A stretch of 64,000 nucleotides of DNA from 73-13 sp035555435 (GCA_035555435.1 DATMGN010000056.1:62001-126000); one strand, 5' to 3'; positions 1 through 8,813 are shown, numbered from the stretch's first letter. Notes: generated by a model from the letters alone, not told the origin. Made by a program: numbers and translations.

Positions 1-211
1 CGTCGCGCACGCTCCCGAGATCGGCGAGGTCGAGCCGGACGAGGTCGACCTCGGCGCCGGGGACCTGCTCCCGGATCGATTCGGCGGCGCGGCTCGCGCG
101 CTCGGGGCTGCGTGCGGCGATCGTGACCCGCGCCCCGGTGCGGGCCAACTGCTCGGCGGTGAAATAGCCGAGGCCGGCACTTCCGCCGGTCACGACGAAT
201 CGACTTGACAC
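1..211 (-). CDS. short-chain dehydrogenase/reductase, C-terminus cut by window edge
   Basis: About 70 N-terminal residues of an NAD(P)-dependent SDR-family oxidoreductase are visible. The Rossmann start is clear: a beta strand, the glycine motif TGGSAGLG at residues 8-15, a second strand ending in the basic patch AARS, and a third strand with LDLADL. The catalytic Tyr and Lys would lie beyond the window, so the substrate cannot be inferred. The start is GTG at 211, the only start codon I found in this frame in the stretch just upstream. A TATAAC hexamer at 224-229 and three spaced ACGG repeats between it and the start could be promoter and operator, but this is a guess. Confidence 0.8.
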   Translation of the reverse strand, partial: MSSRFVVTGGSAGLGYFTAEQLARTGARVTIAARSPERASRAAESIREQVPGAEVDLVRLDLADLGSVRD

Positions 212-308
212 CGTTACCGTTCCGTTATACTTTTGTGATCAGCAGAAGCCGTTCGCTGTGGCGGCTGAAGCGGAATGTGATTGCAGGACACTCTTGGTGC
301 AACGGGAC

Positions 309-342
309 GAGGGTCGGTATCCAGTGGAGGATACCGGCCCTC
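309..342 (-). terminator. hairpin terminator after the nitroreductase-like gene
   Basis: A 14-bp stem with one G-T pair (GAGGGTCGGTATCC at 309-322 with its complement at 329-342) and a 6-base loop lies 4 bases beyond the stop of the gene ending at 346. There is no T-run, as is common in high-GC actinobacteria. The remaining bases between 212 and 308 hold no gene. Confidence 0.6.
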
Positions 343-345
343 GAC

Positions 346-879
346 TCAATTCCCCGCACGTTTCGCCGGACTGAGCCGGAAGATCCGCAGCTCGCGACCC
401 GAGTCGCGCTCGTAGGCGCGATACCCCGGCCACAGCTCCTCGAGCCGCGTCCACAGCTCCTCGCGCTCGTCCCCCGTCACGAGCCGCGCCGACATGCGGC
501 GCACCCGCCCGCGGAAGCGCACGAGCGGCTCGGGATGCGCGAGCAGGTTCGCCGTCCACGCCGGATGACGCGCATCGCCGAAGTTGCTCCCGACGACGAC
601 GAGATCCTCGCCGTCCGGCAGGCACATGAGCGCCGTCTCGCGCGGCAGGCCCGAACGCGCGCCCGTCGTGCGCAGCGTGAGCGACGGGACGAGCACCGAG
701 CTGAACTGCACTCGACCCCGCGAGAGCGCCGTCGCAACGCGCTCGAGCGGCGGCAGCGTCGCCCGGGCGAGCGCCTTCGCCGCCCGCAACCGCATCAGCC
801 GGGAGAACGACCGGCGCAGCGCCCTCCGCAATGCGCCCACCGCTCGATCATGCCAGGCGGCTGCGCGCCCGGCCCACAT
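346..879 (-). CDS. nitroreductase/quinone-reductase family deazaflavin-dependent oxidoreductase
   Basis: This 177-residue protein matches the actinobacterial Ddn-like (TIGR00026) split-barrel family, which uses F420H2 or a related flavin. The recognisable core begins near residue 70 with TTGARSGLPRETAL, continues with DGEDLVVVGSNFGDARHPAW and ends with the LWPGYRAYE segment. The N-terminal ~55 residues are basic and helical, longer than in many members, so the true start may lie further in; ATG at 879 is the first choice. It is divergent from a marR gene with only 42 bp between the start codons, so MarR control is plausible. The substrate is unknown. Confidence 0.8.
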   Translation of the reverse strand: MWAGRAAAWHDRAVGALRRALRRSFSRLMRLRAAKALARATLPPLERVATALSRGRVQFSSVLVPSLTLRTTGARSGLPRETALMCLPDGEDLVVVGSNFGDARHPAWTANLLAHPEPLVRFRGRVRRMSARLVTGDEREELWTRLEELWPGYRAYERDSGRELRIFRLSPAKRAGN

Positions 880-909
880 GGCGTTCTATTCACGCGCATG
901 ATCGCGACC

Positions 910-915
910 TAGGCT
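910..915 (+). promoter_or_regulatory. -10 hexamer of a leaderless marR transcript
   Basis: TAGGCT ends 6 bases before the marR ATG, so transcription should begin at or within a base or two of the start codon. The same hexamer and spacing occur before coaA. No Shine-Dalgarno sequence is present. Confidence 0.6.
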
Positions 916-921
916 GGTGCC

Positions 922-1356
922 ATGCCGACCAAGCGCGCCGCCGTCGACGCCTGGGAGGCGCTCTTCCGCGCCCAGGTCGCGGTGCTGCGCGACATCAGCG
1001 TCGGCTTCCCGACCGACCAGCTCACCATCGTCGAGTACGACGTGCTCTTCAACCTGTCCAAGCTCCCCGACTGGTCGGCGCGCCCGCGCGACCTCACCCC
1101 GCTGCTGCTCGTGAGCCAGCCGAGCGTCTCGCGGATGATCGACCGGCTGGTCGAACGCGCCCTCGTCACCAAGTCCCGCGACCCCGTCGACGGCCGCGGC
1201 ACCGTCGTGACGCTGACCCAGGCCGGCTACGACCTCTTCCGGCGCGTCGCCGCCCAGCACTCCGAAGCGATCGCGAAGCGCTTCGGCGACCGGCTCGACG
1301 ACGCCGAGCTCGCGCAGCTCGTCGAGCTCTGCGACCGACTGCGCCGAACCGAATGA
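922..1356 (+). CDS. MarR-family transcriptional regulator
   Basis: A 144-residue winged-helix regulator. The recognition region LTPLLLVSQPSVSRMIDRLV (about residues 56-75) is followed by the wing with the family-typical D-x-R-G signature (DPVDGRGTVVTLTQAG, about 86-101) and a C-terminal dimer helix. MarR proteins usually repress themselves and a neighbouring gene and release DNA when they bind phenolic or oxidised ligands. The divergent nitroreductase-like gene, whose start lies 42 bp away, is the obvious target. The gene appears to be leaderless. The next gene starts 19 bp after its stop and may be co-transcribed. Confidence 0.88.
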   Translation: MPTKRAAVDAWEALFRAQVAVLRDISVGFPTDQLTIVEYDVLFNLSKLPDWSARPRDLTPLLLVSQPSVSRMIDRLVERALVTKSRDPVDGRGTVVTLTQAGYDLFRRVAAQHSEAIAKRFGDRLDDAELAQLVELCDRLRRTE

Positions 1357-1375
1357 GACACGGGCCGACGACGAG

Positions 1376-2557
1376 ATGACCGCACCCGACCTCGACGTCC
1401 TCCTCGACGCCGAGACGCTCCGGCTCATCGACGAGGTCGGCCCGATCGCGTCGGCCGCCGACGCCGCCACGGCGCTCACTCGACTGCGCCGCAGTGGCGT
1501 CGCCGCCGAGCGAGCCGCGACCGCGCTCACGCAGGCGCGGCTGCGCGCGAAGGCGGCGGCCAAGTTCGGCGAGTTCGCGGACCGGATGCTCTACACGGAG
1601 GCCGGGCTCCAGCAGGCGACCCGGCTCGGAGTCGCGGCGCGGCACGCCGCCCGCTACCGGGACGCCGGCCTCCGCCACGTCGCCGACCTCGGCTCCGGGA
1701 TCGGCGGCGACGCGCTCGCGCTCGCCGGCCTCGGCCTCGCCGTCCGCGCGGTCGAACGCGATCCCGCCACCGCCGCGATCGCCGCCTACAACCTCGCCGC
1801 GTTCCCCGACGTCACGGTCGAGGTCGCCGCCGCCGAAGACGTCGACCTGACGGGCGTCGACGGGATCTGGCTCGACCCCGCGCGACGCGACGGGGCCCGG
1901 CGGCTCGCCGATCCGGCCGACTGGTCGCCGCCGCTCGACCTCGCATTCGGCCTCGGGCTGCCGACCGGGGTCAAGCTCGGCCCCGGCATCGACCGGGGAC
2001 TGCTGCCCGCCGGTTGGGAGGCGCAATGGGTCTCCGACGGGGGTGAGGTCGTCGAGGTCGCGGTGTGGTCGGGCCCGCTCGCCCGGCCGGGAATCGGCCG
2101 GGCGGCGCTCATCATCACGCCCGACGCCGCGCACGAGCTCACCGCCGCGACCGACTCCGAGGACGTCCCCGCGGGCCCGCTCGGCGAGTACCTCGTCGAG
2201 CCCGATGGCGCGGTCATCCGCGCGCGGCTCATCGGCGACCTCGCGCGGGGCCTCTCCGCGGGCGCACGGATGCTCCACCCGACCATCGCCTACGTGACCC
2301 TCGACGAGCTGCCCGACACGGCGTTCGGTCGATCATTCCGCGTGCTCGACGTGCTCCCGCTCGACGCGAAGGCGGTGCGCCGGGCACTCGCTGCGCTCGG
2401 CGCGGGCACGGTCGAGATCAAGAAGCGCGGCGTCGACATCGAGCCCGAGGCGTTCCGGCGCCAGCTGAAGCTCGATGGCGATCCTGCGCGAGCCGCGACC
2501 GTGATCCTCACCCGGGTCGGCGATCGGCGACGGGCGATCCTCGCCGAGCGCTGCTAG
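1376..2557 (+). CDS. THUMP-like class I SAM-dependent methyltransferase
   Basis: 393 residues. A helical N-terminal region (about 1-100) precedes a Rossmann methyltransferase domain with motif I HVADLGSGIGGDALALAG (about 101-118), the acidic adenosine-binding VERDP, and the motif IV-like segment GIWLDPARRDGARR. The C-terminal half resembles the THUMP-like domain annotated in actinobacterial homologues and ends with VEIKKRGVDIEPEAFRRQLK. The family is probably nucleic-acid directed, but its substrate is not established. It follows marR by 19 bp and is convergent with tsaD. Confidence 0.8.
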   Translation: MTAPDLDVLLDAETLRLIDEVGPIASAADAATALTRLRRSGVAAERAATALTQARLRAKAAAKFGEFADRMLYTEAGLQQATRLGVAARHAARYRDAGLRHVADLGSGIGGDALALAGLGLAVRAVERDPATAAIAAYNLAAFPDVTVEVAAAEDVDLTGVDGIWLDPARRDGARRLADPADWSPPLDLAFGLGLPTGVKLGPGIDRGLLPAGWEAQWVSDGGEVVEVAVWSGPLARPGIGRAALIITPDAAHELTAATDSEDVPAGPLGEYLVEPDGAVIRARLIGDLARGLSAGARMLHPTIAYVTLDELPDTAFGRSFRVLDVLPLDAKAVRRALAALGAGTVEIKKRGVDIEPEAFRRQLKLDGDPARAATVILTRVGDRRRAILAERC

Positions 2558-2580
2558 CGAGGCGAGGGCTCAGGTGCGGC

Positions 2581-2611
2581 ACGAGGGCCGGATCGCCGCG
2601 AGCGCCCTCGT
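2581..2611. terminator. bidirectional hairpin between convergent genes
   Basis: ACGAGGGC (2581-2588) pairs with GCCCTCGT (2604-2611) across a 15-base loop, in the 82-bp gap between the stop codons of the methyltransferase gene and tsaD. The position suits a shared terminator; there is no T-run. Confidence 0.45.
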
Positions 2612-2639
2612 CTCGCGCGAATACCCTCCGCTCGCGCGC

Positions 2640-3695
2640 TCAGGACTGGACGACCGTCGCCGGCAGTGTCGAGTCGGCGCCGAACCCGGGGTCGCTCGGC
2701 GCCCGGCCCGCCATCACGAGCTGCGCGCCGAGCGCGGCGATCATCGCGCCGTTGTCGGTGCACAGCGACAGCGGCGGGACGCGCAGCGCGATGCCCGCGG
2801 CGGCGCAGCGCTCCTCCGCGAGCGCGCGGATGCGGGCGTTCGCGACGACGCCGCCGCCGAGCAGTAGACGCGGGATGCCGAGATCGGTGCAGGCCGCGAT
2901 CGCCTTCGACACGAGCACATCGGCGACCGCCTCCCGGAAGCTCGCCGCGACATCCGCGACGGGGACCGGCTCGCCCGCGTCCTGCCGCGCCTCGACGTAG
3001 CGCGCGACCGCGGTCTTGAGTCCGGAGAACGAGAAGTCGTAGCGGTGGCGCTCGAGGTCCTTCGGCCGAGTGAGCCCGCGGGGGAACGCGATCGCCCGGG
3101 GATCGCCGTCCTTCGCGGCACGGTCGATCTGCGGCCCACCCGGATACGGGAGGCCGAGCAGGCGTGCGACCTTGTCGAACGCCTCCCCCGCCGCATCGTC
3201 GATCGTCTCGCCGAGCAGCTCGACGTCGTCGACGAGGTCGCGCACGAGCAGCAGCGAGGTGTGGCCGCCGGACACGAGCAGCGCGACCGTCGGCATCGTC
3301 AGGGGCTCGGCGTCGAGCACGTCGACGCCGACATGGCCCACGAGGTGGTTCACGGCATAGACCGGCAGGCCCGTCGCGACGCCGAGCGCCTTCGCGGCCG
3401 CGACCCCGACCATGAGGGCGCCGGAGAGACCCGGACCGTTCGTCACGGCGATCGCGTCGAGCTCCTCGAGTGCCACGCCCGCCGTCGCGAGCGCCGACTC
3501 GAGCGTCGGCAGCAGCGCCTCGAGGTGCGCGCGCGCCGCGACCTCAGGGACCACGCCGCCATAGCGCGCGTGCGCATCCATCGAGCTCGCGATCGCGTTG
3601 GCGAGGAGTGTCGTGCCGCGCACGACGCCGATCCCCGTCTCATCGCAGGAGGTCTCGATGCCGAGGACGAGCGGGGCGCTCGGTAGGCCCGTCAT
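2640..3695 (-). CDS. tsaD: tRNA N6-adenosine threonylcarbamoyltransferase TsaD
   Basis: TsaD (Kae1/YgjD family) moves the threonylcarbamoyl group from TC-AMP to A37 of ANN-decoding tRNAs, with TsaB and TsaE, to make t6A. The 351-residue protein opens with the ASKHA ATPase strand [15 protein letters not shown] (residues 11-25). It carries the metal-binding His pair in NHLVGHVG (H117 and H121), the glycine segment [13 protein letters not shown], and the late [14 protein letters not shown] at 3695 overlaps the rimI stop by 4 bases (ATGA), so it is translationally coupled. It is the last gene of the glmS-to-tsaD run. Confidence 0.97.
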   Translation of the reverse strand: MTGLPSAPLVLGIETSCDETGIGVVRGTTLLANAIASSMDAHARYGGVVPEVAARAHLEALLPTLESALATAGVALEELDAIAVTNGPGLSGALMVGVAAAKALGVATGLPVYAVNHLVGHVGVDVLDAEPLTMPTVALLVSGGHTSLLLVRDLVDDVELLGETIDDAAGEAFDKVARLLGLPYPGGPQIDRAAKDGDPRAIAFPRGLTRPKDLERHRYDFSFSGLKTAVARYVEARQDAGEPVPVADVAASFREAVADVLVSKAIAACTDLGIPRLLLGGGVVANARIRALAEERCAAAGIALRVPPLSLCTDNGAMIAALGAQLVMAGRAPSDPGFGADSTLPATVVQS

Positions 3696-4213
3696 CGCGT
3701 TCTCCCTCCGTCGTGCCCGGCGGCCTCCGCGCGCACCGCGGTGCGCAGGGCGCGGCGATCCAGGCGCATGACGACGGCGTCGACAGGGCGCTCGCCCGGC
3801 GTCTCGGCCGGGTAGTAGCGCGGCCGCACCGCGAGCTCCGCGAAGCCGAGCGACGCGTAGAGGGCGATCGCGCCAGGGTTGTCCGCGCGCACCTCCAGGA
3901 ACACCTCGGCCGCCCGCCGCCGCCGTGCCTCGGCGAGCAGCTCCACGAGCAGCGCTCGACCGATCCCGAGCCGGCGGGCCGCGGGCCTCACCGCGATGGT
4001 CTGGATGTCGCCCTGATCGCCGGCAACGCGCAGGCCCGCATATCCGAGGATGGCGCCCGCGTCGTCGGTCGCGACGAGGTAGCGGCCGTGCGTGCTCTCG
4101 AGCTCGCCGCGCATCGTCGCGGCCGGCCAGGCGTCGGCCGGAAAGACGGCGTGCTCGATCGCCAGGATCGCGTCAAGGTCGTCGAGGGTCGCGTCGCGGA
4201 GGGAGAACGCCAT
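3692..4213 (-). CDS. rimI: ribosomal-protein-alanine N-acetyltransferase RimI (GNAT)
   Basis: A 173-residue GNAT acetyltransferase. The acetyl-CoA motif A is visible as [20 protein letters not shown], with the R/Q-x-x-G-x-G/A signature RRLGIG, followed by the typical RimI segment [20 protein letters not shown]. RimI acetylates the N-terminal Ala of ribosomal protein S18 in E. coli; actinobacterial RimI may act on other proteins. The frame stays open far upstream, but ATG at 4213 fits the domain and overlaps the tsaB stop as TGATG. Its place between tsaB and tsaD is common in actinobacteria. Confidence 0.93.
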   Translation of the reverse strand: MAFSLRDATLDDLDAILAIEHAVFPADAWPAATMRGELESTHGRYLVATDDAGAILGYAGLRVAGDQGDIQTIAVRPAARRLGIGRALLVELLAEARRRRAAEVFLEVRADNPGAIALYASLGFAELAVRPRYYPAETPGERPVDAVVMRLDRRALRTAVRAEAAGHDGGRTR

Positions 4214-4857
4214 CACGACACCCGCTTCGGCCCAGCCGGCGGCACCGCGTCCGGCTCGCGCAGATACTGGGGCTGATCCGGTCCCGTCGCGAGCCCGCGC
4301 GCCCGGCGTGCGATCGCGACGCGGGCGAGGTGGGCGGCGCTGACCGCCGCGGGCCGAACCGTGCGGACGTCGGGCTCCTCGCCGTCGAGCCGCACGAGCT
4401 CCGAGCCGCCCGCGCGCTCGGGGACGCCGTCGGCGACCCCGGAGTATCGGGTGAGGTAGTGCTCGCGGCGCTTCGCATCGGTCATGACGACGAAGGGAGT
4501 GCTGGCCGAGCCGTCGGCCGAGGCGACGGCGTCGTGGCTCAGCACGGGCCAGATGGGGACGCCGATGCCGAGCGCGAACGCGCGCGCCGCGGCGATCCCG
4601 ACTCGCAGCCCCGTGAAGGGCCCGGGCCCCATCCCCACGACGACCGCCTCGACCGCTCCCGTTTTCTGGCGTGCGGCGGAGTTCGCGTGCCACACGTCCT
4701 CGACCTGCGCGGTACCCGTGAACAGCGCGTGGAGGAGCAGGTCGATGGACTCGGCGTGGCCGCGGGTGTCGGCGGACGCGTGCTCGGCGATCGTCGTGCC
4801 GTCCGTGGCGACGAGGGCGACGCAGGTGCCGATCGAGGTGTCGATCGCGAGGATCAT
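4213..4857 (-). CDS. tsaB: t6A biosynthesis protein TsaB
   Basis: A 214-residue TsaD paralogue lacking the active site, which forms the TsaB-TsaD-TsaE complex. The N-terminus MILAIDTSIGTCVALV and the central signature GMGPGPFTGLRVGIAAA (about residues 73-89) are diagnostic. The insert VMTDAKRREHYLTRY is the typical TsaB segment. The start overlaps the tsaE stop by 4 bases (ATGA) and the stop overlaps rimI by 1 base, which suggests matched expression of the complex. Confidence 0.95.
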   Translation of the reverse strand: MILAIDTSIGTCVALVATDGTTIAEHASADTRGHAESIDLLLHALFTGTAQVEDVWHANSAARQKTGAVEAVVVGMGPGPFTGLRVGIAAARAFALGIGVPIWPVLSHDAVASADGSASTPFVVMTDAKRREHYLTRYSGVADGVPERAGGSELVRLDGEEPDVRTVRPAAVSAAHLARVAIARRARGLATGPDQPQYLREPDAVPPAGPKRVS

Positions 4858-5360
4858 GGTGCCGCCTCAAGGATCGCCGCGATGCGCTCGGCCGACCACG
4901 CCGGGCCGAAGCCCGTAATCGTGAGTGCGCGCGGGGCGTCGGCGTCGAGCGCGGACTCCTCCGCGACGGCACCGTGGGGCCGGTCGATGGAGATGTGCAG
5001 CCAGGACTCGGTGACACCGTCGAGCAGGCCGTCGCCCCACTCGACGACGGTCGCCGCCCCCGCGAAGTCGAGGTCGAGGTCGTCGAGCTCGCGAGCGTCC
5101 GCGAGTCGGTAGGCGTCGACGTGCACGAGTGGGACGAGTCCAGTGACGGGCGGGTGGTTGCGGGCCAGCACGAACGTCGGCGACGTGACCGGCCCCCGCA
5201 CGCCCATCCCTCCGCCGATGCCGCGCGTCAGCGTCGTCTTGCCCGCGCCGAGCTCACCGCGCAGGACCACGAGATCGCCCGCCCGCAGCTGGGCGCCGAT
5301 CCGGGCGCCGAGCGCCTCCATCGCCTCGGCCGTCGCGACCGACACCGTGCGCGCGCTCAC
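4854..5360 (-). CDS. tsaE: t6A biosynthesis ATPase TsaE
   Basis: A small P-loop ATPase (168 residues) that drives turnover of the TsaB-TsaD complex. The Walker A motif GELGAGKTTLTRGI and the following VTSPTFVL are characteristic, as are the HVDAYRL motif and the VVEWGDGL segment. The frame remains open upstream, but GTG at 5360 overlaps the alr stop as GTGA and gives the family length. The stop overlaps tsaB by 4 bases. Confidence 0.94.
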   Translation of the reverse strand: MSARTVSVATAEAMEALGARIGAQLRAGDLVVLRGELGAGKTTLTRGIGGGMGVRGPVTSPTFVLARNHPPVTGLVPLVHVDAYRLADARELDDLDLDFAGAATVVEWGDGLLDGVTESWLHISIDRPHGAVAEESALDADAPRALTITGFGPAWSAERIAAILEAAP

Positions 5361-6463
5361 GAGAGGTACCGGCGACGCACGCGCGCTCCGACGCGGGTCA
5401 CGATCTCGTACGGGATGGAGTCGGCGGCGTCCGCCCACTCGGACGCCGACGGCACCCCGCGCTCGGGGTCGCCCCAGAAGACGGCCCGGTCGCCGACGTC
5501 GACCGCGCCGTCGCCGACGTCGACGACGACCTGGTCCATCGCGATCGCGCCCGCGATCGTGTGGCGCCGGCCGTTGATCGCGACGGGCCCTCGACCCGAT
5601 GCGGCCCGGGGCAGCCCGTCGGCGTAGCCGAGCGGGATGAGCGCGAGCGTCGTCTCGCGCGCCGTCACGTACCGATGCCCGTAGGAGACGCCGAGTCCCG
5701 CCGGCACCCGCTTGACGGCGACGACCTCGGCGGCGAGCTCCATCGCGGGACGCAGCCCCAACTCGGCGGAGGTGCGCTCCGGGAACGTCGAGAGCCCGTA
5801 GAGGGCCAGCCCGGCGCGGACCATGTCGCGGGCCTGCGCCGGGTGGTCGAACATCGCCGCCGACGCGGACGCGTGCTCGAGCTCCGGGTCGAGCCCCACC
5901 TCGCGCGCGAGCGCGAGCGCCGCGTCGAACGCGAGGAACTGATCCGCGTCAGCCTCCGGCGAGGTGTTTGCGAGATGCGTCCAGACCCCGCGCACGCGGA
6001 CCCTGCCCGCCGCCTCGAGCTGTGCCGCGCGGGCGACGAGCGCCGCCCACTGGTCGCCGATCGCACCGCCGCGGCCGAGGCCGGTGTCCGCCTTGAGATG
6101 CACCACCGCGGGTCGTTCCCCCGCCGCGGTCGCCGCCCGCTCCAGGTCGCGCACCGACCCGATGCCGAGCTCCACGTCCGCCGACACGGCCCACGCGAAA
6201 TCGGCGTCGGCGCCGTGGATCCAGGCGAGGATCGGCTGCTCGATGCCCGCGTCGCGCAGCCGCCGCGCCTCATCGAGGTCGACGACGCCGAACGCGTCGA
6301 CGCCCGCGTCCGCCATCGCGCGGGCCACCTGCTCCATGCCGTGGCCGTAGCCATCGGCCTTGACGACCGCCATGAGGCGGGCCGGGGCGATCCGCGTGGC
6401 CGCGGACCTGACGTTCTCCCGGATCGCCGCGAGGTCGACGACGAGCTCGCGCACGGGACTCAC
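5357..6463 (-). CDS. alr: alanine racemase
   Basis: A PLP-dependent racemase that supplies D-alanine for peptidoglycan. The protein has 368 residues. The PLP-lysine motif AVVKADGYGHG places the Schiff-base lysine at K35. The TIM barrel follows, with HLKADTGLGRGG, and the beta domain contains the catalytic Tyr segment GVSYGHRYV and the closing LIPLGYADGLPR. The GTG start overlaps the acpS stop (GTGA) and the stop overlaps tsaE. This fully overlapped arrangement makes cell-wall and tRNA-modification genes one translational unit. Confidence 0.96.
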   Translation of the reverse strand: MSPVRELVVDLAAIRENVRSAATRIAPARLMAVVKADGYGHGMEQVARAMADAGVDAFGVVDLDEARRLRDAGIEQPILAWIHGADADFAWAVSADVELGIGSVRDLERAATAAGERPAVVHLKADTGLGRGGAIGDQWAALVARAAQLEAAGRVRVRGVWTHLANTSPEADADQFLAFDAALALAREVGLDPELEHASASAAMFDHPAQARDMVRAGLALYGLSTFPERTSAELGLRPAMELAAEVVAVKRVPAGLGVSYGHRYVTARETTLALIPLGYADGLPRAASGRGPVAINGRRHTIAGAIAMDQVVVDVGDGAVDVGDRAVFWGDPERGVPSASEWADAADSIPYEIVTRVGARVRRRYLS

Positions 6464-6828
6464 GACTCCGCGACGACGAACGCGATCGCCATCCCGGCGT
6501 CATGGCTCATCGTCAGGTGGACGCGGGAGATGCCGAGCTTGCGGACCGCCGACGCCGCCTGGCCCCGCAGTTCGAAGCCCGGGTTGCCGTACTCGTCGGA
6601 GACGACCGGCATGTCGTGCCAGCCGATGTCCCACGACCAGCCGAGCGCCTTGATGAGCGCCTCCTTGGCCGCGAACCGGCTCGCGAGGGAGCGGAGCTCG
6701 AGCGGCTTGCCGCCCCGGACCGTCTCGTCCGCCGCGAAGAGGCGATCGCGCAGCCGCGGGGTGCGCGTCATGGCCCGCTCGAAGCGCGCGATGTCGACGA
6801 GGTCGACGCCGACGCCGGTCACGGCCAT
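6460..6828 (-). CDS. acpS: holo-[acyl-carrier-protein] synthase
   Basis: AcpS (122 residues, usual size) transfers 4'-phosphopantetheine from CoA to the serine of acyl carrier protein. The two family signatures are present: GVGVDLVDIARFERA near the N-terminus (Mg-binding Asp) and RFAAKEALIKAL in the middle (catalytic Glu-Lys). It starts 10 bases after glmS and overlaps alr by 4 bases. coaA, an enzyme of the pathway that makes its CoA substrate, lies just beyond glmS on the other strand. Confidence 0.95.
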   Translation of the reverse strand: MAVTGVGVDLVDIARFERAMTRTPRLRDRLFAADETVRGGKPLELRSLASRFAAKEALIKALGWSWDIGWHDMPVVSDEYGNPGFELRGQAASAVRKLGISRVHLTMSHDAGMAIAFVVAES

Positions 6829-6838
6829 GCGCGCTCCG

Positions 6839-8695
6839 TCACTCGACCGTCACCGACTTCGCGAGGTTCCTCGGCTGGTCGACGTCGAGCCCCTTCGCGT
6901 GAGCGAGCTCGAGCGCGAAGAGCTGGAGCGGTGCGACCGCGAGGATCGGCGCCGACCACGGCCCCGACAGCGGGATTGGGATGAGCTCATCCGCGTACGG
7001 CAGCACGGCCGCGTCGCCGAGCTCCGCGACCGCGATGACGCGCGCGCCGCGGGCGCGGATCTCCTGGATGTTCGACACGACCTTCGCGTGCAGTGCCGCG
7101 GAGTGCCGGGGCGAGGGCACGACGACGAAGACGACCTGGCCGTGGTCGATGAGCGCGATGGGGCCGTGCTTGAGCTCGCCCGCCGCGAAGCCCTCCGCGT
7201 GGATGTAGGCGAGCTCCTTGAGCTTGAGCGCGCCCTCGAGCGCGATCGGATAGCCGACGTTGCGGCCGAGGAAGAGCACCGAGTGGGTGTCGGCCATCCA
7301 GTGCGCGAGCGTCTCGATGTGGGGCGCGGACTCGGCGATGACCTCGGCGAGCCGCTCCGGCGTCGCCTGCAGGTCGGCGAGGATCTCGCGGTGCTCCGCG
7401 TCCGGCAGCGTGCCGCGGATGCGGCCGAGGTGGAGGCCCAGCACGTAGAGCGCCGCGATCTGGGCGACGAACGCCTTCGTCGAGGCGACCGCGACCTCCG
7501 GGCCCGCGTGCGTGTAGATGACGCCGTCGGACTCGCGCGGGATCGTCGCGCCCTGGGTGTTGCAGATCGACAGCGTGCGTGCGCCGTGCGCCCGGGCGTG
7601 CTGGACGGCCAGCAGCGTGTCCATCGTCTCGCCCGACTGGGAGATCGACACGACGAGGGTGCGCTCATCCAGCAGCGGGGCGCGGAACTGGAACTCGTGC
7701 GCGAGCTCGACCTGGGCGGGGATCCGCGCCCACGTCTCGACCGCGTAGCGGGCCACCTCGGCGGCATACGACGCGGTACCGGCGGCGATGAACACGATCC
7801 GCTCGACGCCGACCAGGACCTCGTCGGTAAGACGCTCACCGAGGCCGGTCAGCTCGACGAGCCCATCGCGGCTGCGCCCCAGCAGCGTCCTCTCGATCGC
7901 CTCGGGCTCCTCGTGGATCTCCTTCGACATGAACCACGGCCAGCCGCCCTTCTCGGCGGCGGCCGCGTCCCACGCGATCTCGTACTCCTCGCCCTCGACC
8001 ACGGAGCCGGCGAAGTCGGTGATCTCGACCGAGCCGGGGCGGATCGTGACGATCTGGTCCTGCCCGAGCGCGACGGCGCGCTTCGTGTGCTCGACGAACG
8101 CGGCGACGTCGCTCGCGAGGAAGTTCTCGTCCTCCCCGAGCCCGACGACGAGCGGGGAGTTGCGGCGGGCCCCGACGACGACGCCCGGCTCGTCCTCATG
8201 CATCGCGAGCAGCGTGAACGCGCCGGCGAGACGACCCACGGTCCGGCGGAAGGCCTCCCCCAGGTCGTGCACCTGCGCGTACTCGCGCGCGAGCAGCTGC
8301 GTCGCGACCTCCGTGTCCGTCTCCGAGAGGAACTCGACGCCCTCGCCCAGGAGCTCGGCCTTGAGCTCCGCGAAGTTCTCGATGATGCCGTTGTGGATGA
8401 CGGCGAGCTTGCCGCCGTCAGCGAGGTGCGGGTGCGCGTTACGGTCGGTCGGGCCGCCGTGCGTCGCCCAGCGCGTGTGCCCGATGCCCGTCGCGCCGTC
8501 GCCGAGCGGGGCCTCGGCGAGATCGGCGGCGAGCACCTGCAGCTTGCCGGCGCGCTTGCGCATGTCGAGGTGCCCCCCGCGGTCGAGGACCGCGACCCCG
8601 GCGGAGTCATAGCCGCGGTACTCCAGGCGCTTCAGCCCCGACATCAGCAGGACCGTGGAATCACGTGCGCCGACGTACCCGATGATCCCGCACAT
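6839..8695 (-). CDS. glmS: glutamine-fructose-6-phosphate aminotransferase (isomerizing)
   Basis: GlmS makes glucosamine-6-phosphate from fructose-6-phosphate and glutamine, the entry to UDP-GlcNAc. The 618-residue form starting MCGIIGYVG is chosen because Cys2 must become the N-terminal nucleophile after Met removal; a start at 8704 would bury it. The glutaminase domain runs to about residue 240 (GHTRWATHG visible), followed by two SIS sugar-isomerase domains (SISQSGETMDTL; the end PRNLAKSVTVE). A TAGAAT hexamer lies 7 bases upstream of this ATG, which suggests a leaderless mRNA. No glmS ribozyme is possible with so short a leader. It is the first gene of the run down to tsaD. Confidence 0.97.
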   Translation of the reverse strand: MCGIIGYVGARDSTVLLMSGLKRLEYRGYDSAGVAVLDRGGHLDMRKRAGKLQVLAADLAEAPLGDGATGIGHTRWATHGGPTDRNAHPHLADGGKLAVIHNGIIENFAELKAELLGEGVEFLSETDTEVATQLLAREYAQVHDLGEAFRRTVGRLAGAFTLLAMHEDEPGVVVGARRNSPLVVGLGEDENFLASDVAAFVEHTKRAVALGQDQIVTIRPGSVEITDFAGSVVEGEEYEIAWDAAAAEKGGWPWFMSKEIHEEPEAIERTLLGRSRDGLVELTGLGERLTDEVLVGVERIVFIAAGTASYAAEVARYAVETWARIPAQVELAHEFQFRAPLLDERTLVVSISQSGETMDTLLAVQHARAHGARTLSICNTQGATIPRESDGVIYTHAGPEVAVASTKAFVAQIAALYVLGLHLGRIRGTLPDAEHREILADLQATPERLAEVIAESAPHIETLAHWMADTHSVLFLGRNVGYPIALEGALKLKELAYIHAEGFAAGELKHGPIALIDHGQVVFVVVPSPRHSAALHAKVVSNIQEIRARGARVIAVAELGDAAVLPYADELIPIPLSGPWSAPILAVAPLQLFALELAHAKGLDVDQPRNLAKSVTVE

Positions 8696-8702
8696 GCGCT
8701 CC

Positions 8703-8708
8703 ATTCTA
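8703..8708 (-). promoter_or_regulatory. -10 hexamer of glmS, leaderless
   Basis: TAGAAT on the minus strand lies 7 bases before the glmS ATG at 8695. The spacing puts transcription initiation at the start codon. It supports the shorter of two candidate starts. Confidence 0.6.
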
Positions 8709-8807
8709 GGCTTCGGGCCTCCTCCAGCCTGGGTGGCGGCGACGGTGCGCTCGCGGCGCCGCTCACCGCGTTCTGGACCCGGGGAGTGGCCCGTCGATGA
8801 GCCGAAC

Positions 8808-8813
8808 TAGGCT
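8808..8813 (+). promoter_or_regulatory. -10 hexamer of coaA, leaderless
   Basis: TAGGCT, identical to the marR hexamer, lies 6 bases before GTG at 8820. It overlaps no coding sequence and sits 95 bp from the opposing glmS hexamer. Confidence 0.6.

Noticed and set aside
5561..8800. A 1079-codon open frame on the plus strand
   Set aside because: It runs antisense to alr, acpS and glmS, is Arg/Asp/Glu/Gly-rich low-complexity and matches no family. It is a shadow of high-GC codon bias.
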